A DNA stretch of 64,000 bases from Ramazzottius varieornatus (GCA_001949185.1 BDGG01000007.1:1238740-1302739); one strand, 5' to 3'; positions 11,441 through 25,329 are shown, counted from the stretch's first letter. Numbers and translations are program-made. Notes: generated from the sequence alone by a model not told the origin.

Positions 11441-14400
11441 TGGACTCTTACAAACAGGTGCCAGCACAAACGTCAAAACATACCGAACAAAGGAATGGAG
11501 GGAAACGGGAACAAATGGGTTAAAAATTTTGAACTGTGATTGACACTCTACCTTAGCCGCTTAGGCGAAAAGCCGCCCCGAACTTGAGGGCTTTGACCTT
11601 TCAGAGCTCAGTCAACTGCGTGTCAAACAGAAACGAAATTCATCCTGGTTATTTCCTGTTTGTGGACTCGTAATTCTGCTAGTTTCACAGGTGTCTTCGT
11701 CACTTTGTTCAAACCGAATTCGTTCTTCAGGTAAGTTGAATGTTGATCCCGTTTTCGCAACTGTGTACCTTTGAACAAGTAAAAGGTGTGTTTGTGTTAT
11801 AGGAGGAAGGAATCCGAAGGATAAGTGGGGAAGGGACCACGCTGAGAAAATGCATCGTAATACACGCCGTGATGTAAGTAAAATTTTCACAATAGTACGC
11901 AAGTTAAGTCCTTTGATTGTTGAGTTTTGCTGTGGAAACAGGCTAGTACAGAATACTACAGAGCACACCACGAAAGTGTCAGATTATCATTCTGAAGAGG
12001 CTTCTGTTTCTGTATTTCTAGGCGTTGGAGGCGGACCCAAGAAAAATGAATCGTAGATTTGGAGTACACCGCACTAGGAAATCCTGGGTGTTAATAGCAA
12101 TATGTACTATGGGTCTACTTAATTGCACATTTGTGCGCATCACATGTGCATTTCAATTTAGCTAATCAATCAATCAAAAGTTCATTCGACTGTTTGACCG
12201 ATGCAATCGGCCTTGAGTCTTCTCTTCGATAGATTTATTGAATGTTGCGATTGTTCGGGCGACTTTTGTTCGGTTGAGTTGTTGATTGATCTTCGTTGAT
12301 TTTTGATTATCCGGTTCACCCGGGTTGATGATCAAGATGGACTTGAATTGATGATCGGGTTGGACTCGGAATGATGATCCGGTCCACCCGCATTGATGAC
12401 TGATACGACAGACTTGGTTCGGCCTTTGGTCGAAAGATCGGGCCAAGTCGGTGGCTGGCTGGCAGGCTGTCACGTCAGATGGACGTCCGACATGACAGTC
12501 TGACAGTCAGTGGCGTCTTATGTTCATTTTCACGGCTGTCCAGTTATCCCGTTTAGCCAAGACTTCCGGCCACCTTCTCCAGAACTACAACTCTTTCCGC
12601 TGCTCTCTCCCGACCCCATCTCGTTGAGCTGGATGATGGCTTCGTTCTGATGTCAGTTGCCAACCTGAAATCAAAACATCCAGTCACGTAGGAATATAGC
12701 TTTTGATGTCCACTGCAGTATGGGCCGCTTGACTTTTGCGAAAAGATTGGTATCCTGTATCCACAGCAGATCTATACAGCTAAACAAGAATCTCATGCTT
12801 TTTTGCTGCGTTTCGAAACTAAAGCGATCTGAAGGGAAGGCTCACTTCGTTCTCTGCTTTCAGTTTGATCGAATAAACACGTGCTTAACTCTTGGAAAAC
12901 CGAAGAACAACCAAATGCTAAACACTATTTTGGCCGAAGTTGACAACGAAATCTTGCTAAGTATACCTAGTTGACGTTTGCACCCAGTGGAGAGTTCAGA
13001 AAGTTAATCGAGCTTTGCTTACCGTCAGGTGCAGCTAGCAACATCCGAGGGACGTAGAATGCCGTAACAAAAGAGCAGTATCCGGCGCAGCAAAGTCCGC
13101 GTTTCTGTCAATCGGCTGTTCCCTAGACTCCTTCGAAGTTTGAAAACGTTTGAAAGATGTTAGTGAAGAGCGAGAGCGAAAATTAGAATAGTAATGAGCG
13201 CGGAGAGATGAGGATCGTGGACGGTAGCTAGGGCTGACGGGAGCAGTCAACCAAAGACGAAATTTCATCTTCTGAAAACGTACAAGTCCAAAACTTTGCG
13301 CGTGCATCAGCCATCTGTGTACAGGCGCTCAGCATGCGCTTGACCACGTATGCGCCGGTTGAGAAACGGGTACTCTGAGTACCCGTTCGGCCCAAATGGA
13401 AGTACGGAATACACTTCGGTCAGTACTTCGCTAGGTACTCCTTTCTTCGTGGGTGACGAAGTTAGCACTCGGTGCCCCTTGATCTTGCTACAATTTAATG
13501 TCAAAAAGAGGCTGGTTCGGAGCTAAAGATGTTATGCCGTGAAATGAGCCGCCGATACCCAAGTGTTGCGGAGTATTCAGTACTCATCACCGAAATAATC
13601 CACGATACGCTATGTTATTAGTCTCTTCCAAACGCCAACTCAGATCCGCTCTGAACTCTGATCTCACTTTCATGGCGCACACTCATTTGTGCGCAGTGAG
13701 AATCCAGTCTAACTTATGCTCCCCGTCCTTCTTCGTTTGCCTGAAGAATAAACTTCTTTCCAAACTATAACCAAAGCCCACTGTCCAGTGACTCTGCAAA
13801 ACTATGTGGAATTTTTCCCGTTTTCGATGCAGTTTTGCTCTCTGATGAGCTGCTGTACCTCGCCTTGCCGGAGAGTGGGATACATGCTCAAGCAATTGAT
13901 TGATTGTGTTACGCTAATATTGAGGCGGAGCTAATATTCGTTACGTCATCGACCATACCACCAAATGAATAAATGCACAAAACTAATTGAACAAACCTTT
14001 CCGTCGGACTTTCACGAGCAAGCCAGTACACCCTACAGCATTTTTCGCATTTTTTAGAAATCTGAGAATAATGTCTTTCGCGATGCAGATCAGAGTGTTT
14101 CTGCACTTTATGATTCGTAAAAGCCAGCTAATGACTTGATTCCTCGACCTTCGATGCGACTGTTGATGGGTCACCTATCTACGAAGGCTACTGAGTCAGC
14201 CCGTATTTTGGCGCGCCTTTGTTTGCAAACGGCGAGGGACTGCAGCGCTACAGTGTTCTTGCCGTAGCTGACAATCTGTTTTCAGCTGGGCTCTCTGCTG
14301 CTTCAGAGTCTCCACAAAAGTATTATTCCATGCTCTAACACTCTTGTATCTTGCGACAGTTTCAGATTCGTGAAAATTTCGGCCCAGTGATCAAGAAAAA

Positions 14401-16166
14401 ATCATGGAACTTGGCCGGCGCACTGAACATTATACTCTCAAATTTTGGCCAACCGACGAAGTGGTGATTGGTTCAGTTTGGCATCGCCCCCGGTTTTAAC
14501 CAGTTGAAAACGGGCGAAAGTGACTGTCGCGCATCGTATTCTGAAAGCACGAAATTGCTTCGTGCTCAAGGCGTTAACGAATAACGGGAAAATTCTGGAG
14601 ACGTGCCGTGACATGGTAGAAACGCTAATTACTGTATTCGAGTCTTTCTGCTCAGTAAAGACTTCTAATATGGGGACATTGCTCCCCTGGTGGAAGTTGT
14701 TTCTGTCGAAAATTGGCTTGGTGTAGAGGCTCAATATGGTTTTCGTCAAATGTGGAGCCCTTCTTTCGACGAATCACAGTTCAGACGCAATTTTCGTTTT
14801 AGCGCAACTGAGCAAGTGAGAATGACGCTCAAAATGCAGTTTTTCCTGTGGAGAATTCCATGGGCTATCGAACGCTTCGAAAACGAATCCTATCCGACAA
14901 GTAGTAGAAAAGTAATGGAAGGAAGCAGACTGGGGTCCAGTATTTCGTTGCTTTATAGTCCTCACGCATGACGTCACCGTACGCAACATCTCCTAGGAGG
15001 ATGTAGGAACCGATGGCATCACCGGGTTAAAGTTAAACTCGCGCACAATGACGACATGCGCGAAATTTGCGGAAGCCGCACGAGGAAGGTGAAATTACCC
15101 ATTCCAAAATCCCGTGGTAGTGAAAAATTTTTGAAATTTACGTCTCCAAAACTAATCATGTCATTTCGCGATAGCTGGTACTACCAGATAGCCCTAATTT
15201 TTGCTTTACAAGTTTACGTCAGTGAAGCAGGATTCGTGCTTTCCGTGAAAATAGGGAATCTCATTTGACGAAACCTATATCTTCTTTTACCGTTTCGACG
15301 AAACGCGTTAAGCTAGTGTTCACCATCGGCCAGTTACTATGTTCATATACAGCCTGTCCGCATCGAATTGCTACCACTCATTAATCCAAGCCTGTCTTGG
15401 CTGAATTGATTTTCCACTTCCAAACTAATGGTTCAATTACACCTTTCGTCGGAAGTCTGAAACTGCCATTTTCTGGATGGCTTCCGTCAAACTTCAAATC
15501 ACTTCGGACTTTTCTGACCAAGTCATCTGACAAGTGGTCAAATGTCGAAATGCACTTCAGCATCGTGTTCCTCGATCTCTATTACAGTAGACTGCATCAG
15601 CGGTCTAACATTGCCCTTGGGGTCCTGAAACTTCAGAGTCGATTCCTGAACATTTTGACCAGCGATCATTATCCCGTAAACTGGGCTGCCGATACCCACT
15701 TGTTGATGCCGAATAACGAACAACTGACAATCAACAGATTCAATGAACCGTGGAAACAAAAGTTGGACGACGAACGAATTTTTAATTTCGTGTTGATGCC
15801 GGAGCTATCCGTCTTGCCCCTTCCATTTCGATGTAAATCAAAGTGTGAACGAGTCTGTCCACTTGTGCATACGGGCATTGTTCAATGAACCTCCGCCATG
15901 TGAAGCTTTGAGGTTTTAAGTCGAACCGCAGTGCTCGTTCGCGGTCTGATCAGTAAGCAGCGCAGCCTCATACACACTTACTATGCAATCTTGACAACCA
16001 GATGCGTTTTCTGAGCAAATTTTCAAAGTTGATTAGGCTGAAAACACTTCGGTTCGTTTTGCACATTCGAAAATCCTTCACTATTTAATTCTTCACATTC
16101 TTGAACTTATGAGGCTACCTGCCGTTTTACAAGTGCTGCTGTCGTAGTTATCTTCTAGCCTCCAAC
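11441..16166. other. Gene-poor stretch with one dispersed repeat
   Basis: No gene could be supported over 4.7 kb. It contains a GATTGATG/GGTTGATGATC-rich low-complexity patch (about 12,170-12,400), a dispersed repeat (14,417-14,583), and an unassigned block 15,381-15,880 where both strands are open (plus-strand frame about 160 codons, minus frames in pieces). That last block has no recognised motif and no ATG-led frame that matches its open length. Confidence 0.35.
14417..14583 (+). repeat. Dispersed repeat, about 165 bp, copy 1
   Basis: Shares order and much sequence with 34,764-34,930: GCGCACT start, CAAATTTTGGCCAA, GTGATTGG, CAGTTTGGCATCGCCC and a terminal GCACGAAAT..TCGTGC hairpin. Strongly diverged between the two copies; no coding content. 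Could be a MITE or SINE-like element; no clear pol III boxes seen. Confidence 0.55.
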
Positions 16167-17018
16167 ATGGTTTTCTTGTTGTTTGTTGTTTTGTCGTTTG
16201 TGGGAAGCCATTTCATCGATGCCAGGCCTGAACCAGAACTCAGACGAGCAGTACGACAAGCTGTCTTTGGTGGAAACCTCCCTTCGCAGGTACAAGTCAT
16301 TTCGCTCTTGCCAACAGAAAATGCCCAATCCATCGCGACATGTTTCCAGTTGAACAAACAAATCCCTCCAACCGGTTGTGTTTTCGTACCGAACCTTGTT
16401 GAGGGCTCGACCGGTAGGCTAGTGAGCTGCCGTCTGGTGTGCTTGGGAGACACAACCGAATTTGTTGTGCCGCCGGTGTCACAGGATGTAGCCGAGTTTC
16501 TACCGGCGGACGTACCATATTTGCAGGGTGGACAATTTCGTACTTCGGATCAAGCTGGTGACTCAGCCGTAGAGTCCTTCAGCGGCGAATCTTACGGTTT
16601 CATTCTTTCAGCTACCACAACCACATTAGCTACAGCGACACCTAAAACGACAACAACTGGCAGTACTTCGCGTGCGGACCAGACTTCGACGAGCACAAGC
16701 ACTACCACCACCCCTGCTACGACTCTTGTGCCATTAAAATCATCCGATCTTGTGTCCACTCAGGTTCAAGCTTGTACTGGAACGAAGAGCGCTGGCTGCA
16801 CCTTCAACCCGGTTAGCTGTGGTGTCTGCTGCAGAAGTAACGTCCCTAAACCAGCCGAGGAAGACTGCAACTTCCCTCCAGAGCTAAGGCAAATTGCTGC
16901 CTGCTTGGCTGACAGCACTCAAGCGCTTGATGCGGGAAGCTCTTTCATCAACACCGGGATACTGACGGGAGCGGCGACATGCGGAACTATTGGGTCACTT
17001 TTTAAGCCCGGTGGCTAA
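16167..17018 (+). CDS. Thr-rich secreted cysteine protein, paralogue 1
   Basis: Single-exon frame, 283 residues, starting with a signal peptide (MVFLLFVVLSFVGSHF). I do not recognise the family. Layout: an N-terminal module with four cysteines (TCFQLNKQIPPTGCVF ... VSCRLVC), a conserved LPADVPYLQGGQF motif, a low-complexity Thr/Ser linker of about 50 residues (TTTT, STSTST) probably O-glycosylated like a mucin, and a C-terminal eight-cysteine module (GCTFNP, CGVCC, DCNFPPELRQIAACLAD). The second paralogue at 33,062-33,958 has the same order and cysteine spacing, which shows that both modules are under selection. Likely extracellular, perhaps matrix, cuticle or gut lining; this is inference. 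It stands alone: no splice sites are needed and the nearest genes are 5 kb or more away. Confidence 0.8.
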   Translation: MVFLLFVVLSFVGSHFIDARPEPELRRAVRQAVFGGNLPSQVQVISLLPTENAQSIATCFQLNKQIPPTGCVFVPNLVEGSTGRLVSCRLVCLGDTTEFVVPPVSQDVAEFLPADVPYLQGGQFRTSDQAGDSAVESFSGESYGFILSATTTTLATATPKTTTTGSTSRADQTSTSTSTTTTPATTLVPLKSSDLVSTQVQACTGTKSAGCTFNPVSCGVCCRSNVPKPAEEDCNFPPELRQIAACLADSTQALDAGSSFINTGILTGAATCGTIGSLFKPGG

Positions 17019-20000
17019 CTATCTGTTGTGAATTGTTTGGCAATTTATTACTGCGATAACCCAAAATATTTTGAAGATCCACGTAAAACTGGCATAACTC
17101 ATTACCGACAATGAAAAACAAGCCGCTCGATCGAACGTGCATGCCATTGTGGCCGCTGAACGATTGCATGCAACCCACATTGGATTCTGCATGCGCAAAA
17201 TAAGCCACACCCCCCATTTTCAGAAGCACTCGGAAGTACTCGCGGACTGCCTTTTCGTATAGCTATATACTCGAACCAGTGTCGAACAGGTGCTGAGTTT
17301 TCAGTGCTCGGTAGAGTAAAGTGTTTTAGCTCACCTTGCCGTTAAAGTATCGGTAAAATACGCGAAGTACAAAAATCAACGCCGGCAAAATCTCGCCTGA
17401 AACAGGTACCCACAGGCATCACTGCTACTATAATTTGCCAACCACGTCACACGGTATCACCATTTCCCAGTAAACGAGGGATGGAAAGCCGTGTGGGTCA
17501 GCAATAGAGTCTTGAGCCCGGCGAGTGCATGGAGATTTTCACCCCCGTGCTTTGCCGCTGCTATGTACTGTAGAATGGTGTACGGCGTCACTACACCTCG
17601 CAAATTCAGCTTTTGGATTCGCCTTTCAGGTATTTCGCCTTTTGCACGTTTGGTCTCTTAGACATTTTGCCTTCCAGCCCTATCAGCTTTTGAAAACAAC
17701 ACTTATAGTTTCTAACCTCTTTGCCTTTTGAGCCCCGCTCAGTTTGATTGTCCGTGTTTCCTAAAATGCAGCTGAGGCCGAAAATTTCGGAGAAAACCGG
17801 GTGGAATGGCATCCCCCACACGCCAGGAGTGTTAGCTGAGAAAACAACTTGGTTACCCTCATGCCTACCGCGTTCACCTCCAACAAAGTTCTAAGTGCTA
17901 TCAGGTGTTTCAGTACTGTAATGCTTCAGGAACTTCGCGAAGTACGTCATCATACGCCCGAAACATCCCTTAGGAAGTAGGTAAAGCAAACTTTTGGACC
18001 GGAATTCACCTGTACGCATATGAAGACGTACTTCGCGAAGTTCATGAAGCATTACAGTGTGACTTGTCCGTTTTTGGGGGGTAAAAGTTAAAATTCTTTT
18101 TTTACTTTACCGTTCGACTTTTCGATTTCAAGAAATATCCTGAAGCATACATAGGCTCTCCCTGTTTTTTGCATACACAAGGGGTTACCGTACGATCATG
18201 CTTGGAAGACATAACCGGGCCAGAAGAAGCTGCAAGAACTTTTTACTTGTACCTTTTTCTATCTTTTTCTCCTGGATGAACGTAACCTGGCGACGAGAAC
18301 AATTTGGTATCCAATTGCTTAGAACTTGCGTCGTTTAGTTACTGCGGGAAAGCCTTTGATTTCGACTTGCTCAAATTCTGAAAAACATTTTTAAAAATTA
18401 CTTCAAAAAAACTGTCCCGTTTACTGCGCCACTTCAGTGAGGTCGATAAGTTCAAATTCTTTCCTTGTACCAGACTTAGTGAAAGGTGTCGACAGTGGTG
18501 TCGATCGGTATCCCAAACTCTTAGATATCCGTATGCGGTGTCAAGTCTGGATCAGAGTCTCCACGACTCCAGGTGAATCTGACTTCCGTTTGAGGGTATG
18601 ATCATCTTTTCCACCTGGTTACCTTTTTCAACCAAGCCCTTCTGCAAAGCTGTAGCCGGGCTTTTAAGATCACTAAGTCTGGCGCTCCGTTGGCCATGTT
18701 TCACAGATTTTTGAAGGTTCAGACTTGGACAAGAAAGATAGTTTTAGTTGAGCAAAAAATTTCAAAATTTGAGCGTCGATACAGCTATTTTTGCTGAGTT
18801 GCAGCAGCGACGATTCCAAGTGTTCAGAAACAGTTCTGAAAGGCTCGTCTTGGTACTACAATGCAGAGAAAAAACTGAAGGGATATCTCCTTTTCCTTTG
18901 GAGAAAACGGACAAGTCACACCGAAACACCTGATAAGACGTCTAATGGCTAAAAGGCTCGGTGAGCAAAAAGTCTTTCGTGTTTCAGAAGAGGAACTGGC
19001 CAAAAGGTTCAAGAGCGAAAGGTTTTGCTAAAAGGCCATTGTGCTGGGAGGCGAGATGCCCAGAAGGCGTACTGGTATCGGTCGTAAATGGTGCCATGGA
19101 GGACGGGAACTGCAATTTTCATGGCTCTCGAACCCGACATTCGATACTGCCGTGGTACATTCGGTCCTGCTGCGGAATATAATGCTTTCCAGTAATACCT
19201 ATCGAATACCTGAAATACCTCCCGTAATGTACCGATATCGCTTCTTAGTACTCGGTAAGGTACCGTCACTGCAAAAACGGCAGCTGTCACGGGTATCGTC
19301 GGTTAATACTTATACCGCGTTCGACAACTGACTTAAACTACCAATCATTCGGGTCAACAAGCGTCAGCTGAGCGATGATCAGCTGACGTCAATTGATGGA
19401 ACTATTCCAAATGATAGTTTGCCACACAGGGAGTCAATATCTTCATTCGAGGACAACAGTCTAGTCTCAAAAGGCGAGGAAGCAGCGATACAAAAATAAC
19501 AAACAAGCGATAACAACAAGCGTTATGGCGACGGCATACTTATGTCTGCTCGTCCGGCCGAGAGAAATTCGGCCAGATACTGGCTGATAGCTGCCGATAA
19601 AGTTGTCTGCCGATATCAGGGGCTCCCTCCGATTGGATGGATGACGTAGTCGTCGGCCCAGTTCAATTCTGCCAGCCGACAACACGAATATACTTCTCGC
19701 GATAGCGTGCAAGTCATGTCATGTCATGCCATTCTATACCGTTGAGACCGACGCTGTGATCCATCGATTTCTGGCCCACAATACTAGGGTCTCATTCAAC
19801 CAGGTATAACGGTCCACATTATCATTTGTTTCTTTTGGAATAAGTTTTAGCCAAACAACTAATATCTAATCCACCGACGTATGCTTAAGGTTTAGCAAAA
19901 CGGCTCGAATTCATTCAACAGCACGCACCTTTGGGCCGTCTACTTAGATCTAAAGAGCTATGAATTCCGCGGTCGGTTTTCCCTTCTAAAAATTTTTTCA

Positions 20001-23000
20001 GTTTATTTCTCTTCAGCTGAAATGATCAATCAAAATCGGCACATTACATATACAAAGCAGAATATTGAAAAGGTGCGCGGTCGGCAAGTAATAGCTAACG
20101 ATCTGGGCGTGTGGTGGCATACTGTGGCAACCCGACACTGAGACGCGGAAATGAGAAGTAGCCTCTAGGTCGCCAGCCGCGACGCCTCGTCACGCTGCAC
20201 TGCGCCAGTGGCGTTGAATACGGATTTGTTGGTTTGTGCAGAAAGAACGAACTGTCGATGAATCAGATGTCCGGCCATTGATTACAGCTCGAAGAAACAT
20301 GTAAATCGTGCAATCTGAAATTTTACTTCCTGTATCCCAATAAAAACAATGGCTCATACAGTATGGCCCATTGTCAATATTATATAAAAATTTCCGGGTC
20401 TTTCGACAAGATTTGCGGTTGCCAATGTACTGCGGCGTTACATGGATTTTCCTCTATTAATGGCTGAGATATACTGGCAGCCGACTTCTCTGATTGACCG
20501 CCAGAGCAATGAAAAGATGACGTAGGCGACTCTACTTCGAACGCTGTCGGCTGGTCCGGCCGATTACATCTTGTCAATGTGTCTGCCAGAAGCATGTTTG
20601 GTGGAGCTGGCATCAGCCCATAAAAAGTCGGTAGGCATCGGCAGGTATCTGCTGGGGGTGTACCCCGGATCAACAAGTCGGCTGGCTTTGACCAATGGCC
20701 ATATGCAAATCGGTGCCGTACCGTCATATGGGCTTCGGTATCACAGGATGACCGTCCGGTACTTGCCAACCGCAGATCTTAACTTGTCGAAAGACTCAAT
20801 ACATTTTATATAATATTGGAATACAGGAATCAAAACTTTAGATTTCACAAATCTGTGTTTTTTCAAGCTGTAATCAACGTCCAGACATTTGATCCATCGA
20901 TAGCTCGTTCTTTCTGCGTGAACCAAAAAAGTCCGTACTTTAACGCAGCTGGTGCAGTGGAGCGTAGTGAACGTGCCCCCTTCCTGGTTTTCAGACCTTC
21001 GAAGACTTGTTGCCGACAAGAGACGGCTTGCCTTGTCTCTTGTCGCCGACACACTAGTTCTGGTCTTCGACTGTGAGAGAAAATCCGCTGGACCCTGTAT
21101 GAGGTTCCTACCGGTTTGGCTGCACTTGTGGGATGTTCTAAATGAAGCTGCTCCTGGAGAAGCCTGGTAATGGTCAACGCATGCGTCAGTGACGGATACT
21201 TCCTGACTTGGTTCAAAGATTGCGGACGTCCGTTGGAGATGAAGTTGGTCAACTGCACCTTGATAATCGTCGAACTGATCCCTAAACTCAACTGGAAGTC
21301 ATGTGGCATAGCCGTCGAAAAGATGTCCGTTCAGCTTTCGGGAAATCACTAGGCGAATCATCGAGGTTTGGTCGCTGCGCTGTAGGAGATCGTTTGGCCT
21401 TTCAAGAAATCGATACAGATCGATTGGGTCGTCAGGAATGCGCCGCTTCTACGTCGTTCCAAGAGACGCAGAATCCAAAAGTTCCTGTGCGATTGGTGAG
21501 TAATTCTCGAAATATGTTCGATAAAGGTGATGTGGCAAGTAAATTTACCCAGATCCTTTTCCGATGTAGCGCGCGTACAGGCACTAAACAGTGAAGATGT
21601 GCGCCACTTGAGACGAGAAACTTTGCGGGAGCGTTTTTCAGGTGGCACATGCGGTCAGTTGGTATCACCGAAATTGTGCGGCACTTGGGCGACAACCTTG
21701 TCGAGTTTCCCAAGTGGCGAACGCTTCCAACAATCCCAATGGAAATGTGCTCCGCTTGAGATTACGATCTGGCTGGATCCATTTGCCGACGTCTCAGTGA
21801 TCGTTTTTTGGATATATTTTCTGGATTTATTCACACAAAGGATTGTGATAATTTATTCTCGTAGGCACTTTGATCAAGGAGAGCCGGAAATTTTACCTGC
21901 CAAGCACTGGTTGGATGGCATCAGGAAGATGGACAAGTTCTTGCTTGCAGTCATCGCCTGTCATCTTTTACGGAGAGTCAAGTCAGGAGAAATTTCTTCT
22001 CCACCCTACCACTTCCCGAAAGATGGTTCCTGTCGTGCTCGGCGTCAAGGCAAAGAGTCCAGTTACATTCTCTCAGGCGAACTTAAGTTTTACTAATAGC
22101 TGTTCCGTTGTCGACGAATGAACAAAACTGAAGAATTTTTCCTGTCGGTTATTTTCTAGCTGTAAACTTCTTCCGCTTCTTTCAGCATTTTGACGTTGTG
22201 GTTAGTTCACCTTTAATATTCTTATCAATCGTAAATACGGGTCTTATTTAGGTTGTGGTGGTGAACCGGAAGATATTATGGTAGCAGGCCGTTGTGCTCT
22301 TGGTCCTTTTCTTTTTCAAGCTGGATTCTGACTTCTTTGGTGCATATAAGTGACCGGTTTTTGCTGTGCGACTTTCTATGTTACAAAGCAGACTCACGAG
22401 CGTAAAAGTTATGATAATTGGGCAGTACTCGCAGTGACCACAGTATTTCTACCTTCAGTCTCACACCATAGTTGAGAACAGAGAACCGGTTTTGGTGGAA
22501 GTCGAAACTTGACCAATAGATGAAATGCCATTGAAACTTTCACTACAACACTTGACAAGCGCGGCTTACCGAACAGTCATTCACAGTAGGAAGCTGCAGA
22601 AGCATATGGATGCTCTCACGATCACCGCCATGCTGAGGATCGCTCTCGTATTTTCACGCTACGATTATTAGAAATCTGTCTGCGGTTTTTACGATGCTTA
22701 AACATACCTGTAACGCTTGAAGTTCTTTATTTGATGTACCACCGAATTTGTGTAAACCAGATCATTCTATACCTCGAATTTCCGGATCCCGATCGTCATT
22801 GGATCGTGCTGATATTTGGGCTGCGGAGAGAAATAGCCCGGATACCAAAACATCCGTCTCTCTTCCCGACGTCTTTCCTGCGATATTTTTCTGGCGATGT
22901 AACTCAAGACCTCCTAGAGAACTCCTGGTTTGTGAAACAGAAGCCGAAGTGAAGCCGACTTCCGCTTGTGACGCCATTCGGGTGAGCTACACAACTGTTG

Positions 23001-23240
23001 CCGCAGTGCGATAGAAACAGTGGTGGTGACGTCAGAGACCCAATTGGATAATGACGTAGCCCGACTGGATTTGACTGCTCGCATCATAAAGCTTATGAGC
23101 CACTATCCGGAATTTTCAGTTTGTTTTGATCTTCATTCCTCATGTTCTTTCTTTTCCGCAGTGTCCGTTGCTGATAGTCCTCGTGGAAATGCCTGTTTCC
23201 AGGATGATATAGCTGGATGAATCGAAAAGCCTGGAGCAAG
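17019..23240. other. Gene-poor stretch with MITEs and inverted repeats
   Basis: No gene supported over 6.2 kb. Seen: a foldback MITE (17,916-18,057), a perfect short inverted repeat at about 19,354-19,385 (CGTCAGCTGA / TCAGCTGACG), CGGCC/GCCGAC-rich patches near 19,540-19,700 and 20,540-20,780, an 11-bp-arm hairpin at 21,014-21,045 (CGACAAGAGAC / GTCTCTTGTCG), and a GTGCGCCACTTG fragment near 21,598. The longest open frame (21,527-22,096 plus, 189 codons) overlaps that repeat fragment and matches nothing I know. Confidence 0.35.
17916..18057. mobile_element. Foldback MITE, CTGTAATGC family, copy A
   Basis: 142 bp. Left arm starts CTGTAATGCTTCAGGAACTT, right arm ends AAGTTCATGAAGCATTACAG; the arms also share CGCGAAGTACGTC and pair over about 40 bp. 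Two more copies lie at 41,432-41,552 and 63,438-63,585. No clear target duplication. Confidence 0.75.
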
Positions 23241-24951
23241 ATGCATTTTTCCATCGCTGACACGGAGGAGTTGTTGGACGCGTTTGGATCAACCTACATC
23301 TCCTATCGTTTATGCTGCAACGGGACATATCACGGATCTGCGCGTTATCGAGAATTCTTCGATCTCCACGAGACACTTCGAAAAGACTATCACACTCTAC
23401 CATGTTTTCCTCCCAAGAAGCTGTTCAACCTGACGGCTGTGGAGCTATCTGGTCGACGCACAGCTCTAGAGAAGTACATGCAGAATCTCGGCCAGTCGTC
23501 AGAACTGCTCAACACTGCTGCTCTGCAAGACTTCTTACAAAGAATCCAGCTACGGTCCTGTGACAAACTTCAGCCAGGCACACACAACGTCTTTCTCCTC
23601 AATGGCAACTGCATCGAAGTCAAAGTGGATCCGAAAATTCCAGCGTCCGAACTTCTTGAAATGGTGGGAAGTTCGCATGTTGCCACAATCAATCAAATCA
23701 ACTCGCCCAACTTTATTTGATTGGTTTACATGGATGGTTTACAAGTTTTGTTTGGTCTTGATTGGTTTACAAGTTTTCAGTTTCAGCCGGTGGTCTTGTG
23801 GTTACCAATTTTAACCGCTGTCAAACAAATCAAAGTCCATCTGAATAGAGATCAGGCATCATATTGGTCGTAAAACGCCATCGCGGTGCCTGATTTTTGT
23901 TTTGTCCGTTTCATCAGTGTTGTAATCTTGCATTCCCGTTTTGCAGGTTTGCCATGAAATCAAACTTCCTTCCGAGCTTACGCACTACTTTGCTCTCTTC
24001 CTTGCCAAGGAAGAGAACAAGCGCTACACCCTTTTCAAGCGTTTCTTCTCTTTCGAGCTGCCCTTCGTCGTCTGTTCGCTGAATTCCAACGGCTCTTCTA
24101 GCCTGCGCATCATCCTGCGGAAAGGCTACTGGGACTCTTCTTTCGACGCTCAGGTAAACTCATTCTCAAATTCTATTTTTTATCAAGCTCAAACCTACGT
24201 AATATAAACTGATGAACCAAACAGATCCACGAAAAAAAGTAGATTTAACTTGGGTTTTTCTTCGCAGATGTTAGAATCGCGGGTTGGGACCAACCTCCTC
24301 TTCGTCGAAACCGTCGACGCCATCAACCGCGGCTGGATCCTTCCTTCCCCTGAGCAGAAGTCCCACCTCGAGAACCTTCAGTCCAAAGGCAGTCGGAAAG
24401 AGTTAGTTCAAGTCGCTCAAACCGTTCGCGGCTATGGCACGCTTCACTTCGCCACCTGCACCATCGACTATCCTTCCTCTTCCACCACCACAAAGCCCTA
24501 CATAACAGCCAAAGATCTCATCTGTCCATTGAAGTCCGAAGGCAGTCAGAAGCAAGAAGCAGTCTTCAGGGTAGTTCGCATGCGTTGTTGGCGCTTGTGC
24601 GTCTCGGAAACGTACAAAACTGCCCGACCACCCGAAGCTCTCAATCAACCCCGTCAATCAATCATGTTTGAGTATCTGTTAGGCAGAGACAAGTTACAAT
24701 GGGTGACGATCCATTCTGAGGAAGCTATATGGATTAGCTCGTGTCTGCAGAGTATAGTTGAAGAGTTGATGTTGATCAAGAAGGGCCAGAAGATCGATGG
24801 GAAACCTTTCATGACTGATGAGAAGAAACTGAGTCGATCGAGGAGCAACTCCAGCACAACTTCCGAGTCGCTGCAAGTTTCGGTGACCATTACCAGGAAC
24901 CATATCAATGGAAACTCTGCCTTCGAGGAAATCCGCGATGAAGATTTATAA
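23241..24951 (+). CDS. SNX17: Sorting nexin 17
   Basis: Three exons, 23241..23663, 23947..24153, 24268..24951, all phase 0, 437 residues. Start chosen at MHFSIADTEE because SNX17 proteins begin MHFSI; an in-frame ATG eight codons upstream exists. PX domain about residues 1-105 (LRKDY, CFPPKKLF, PI3P-pocket region RYREF), then a FERM-like region: LFLAKEENKRY, RIILRKGYWDSSFDAQ, NLLFVETVDAINRGWIL, VVRMRCWR and LQWVTIHSEEA. The C-terminus GNSAFEEIRDEDL is close to the conserved SNX17 tail. Known role: binds NPxY/NxxY motifs of cargo (LDL receptor family, beta-integrins) on early endosomes and, through its tail, the Retriever complex, recycling cargo to the surface. Intron 1 (283 nt) carries a short duplicated GATTGGTTTACA / GTTTACAAGTTTT tract. 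Confidence 0.93.
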
Positions 24952-25329
24952 TAAGAAGGTTCTCTTTCTTGTCCTAAGATTCTTACCCTGGTTTTTATAG
25001 CCACATTTGTGCTCACCTGAAGTATTTTTCCTCTCTCCGTTAATCTCTCTGGTTGTTTTCTTTATCTGCCTGCTCTGTTTTTTATCCCCAGAATCTCCAG
25101 TACGTTTTTTTGATACGTCCTACGAAGAATATTCTGTATGCATTTTTTATCGTACGTTCCTTCTTGGTGCATTTTCTGGCTGTCGCTGAGTCTGCCGTCT
25201 TCTAGCAAATGTTTTGGTGTTAGCCTATTTTAGTCCGTCAAATGTCGATCCCTGTTATAGAGATTCCACGGTAAAGTTTCCCTGCGACAAAAGGACTGGG
25301 ACGTTGACGAATGAAGTCAGCGTAATTGT

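Noticed and set aside
12170-12480. CRISPR-like spaced repeats (GGTTGATGATC)
   Set aside because: Units are short, irregular and unevenly spaced in eukaryotic DNA; simple low complexity.
15381-15888. Possible gene or retroelement fragment
   Set aside because: Open on both strands, but no reverse transcriptase, protease or other domain could be seen and the long plus frame does not start with ATG.
21527-22096. 189-codon plus-strand frame
   Set aside because: No motif, overlaps a GTGCGCCACTTG repeat fragment and lacks a sensible start context or introns.
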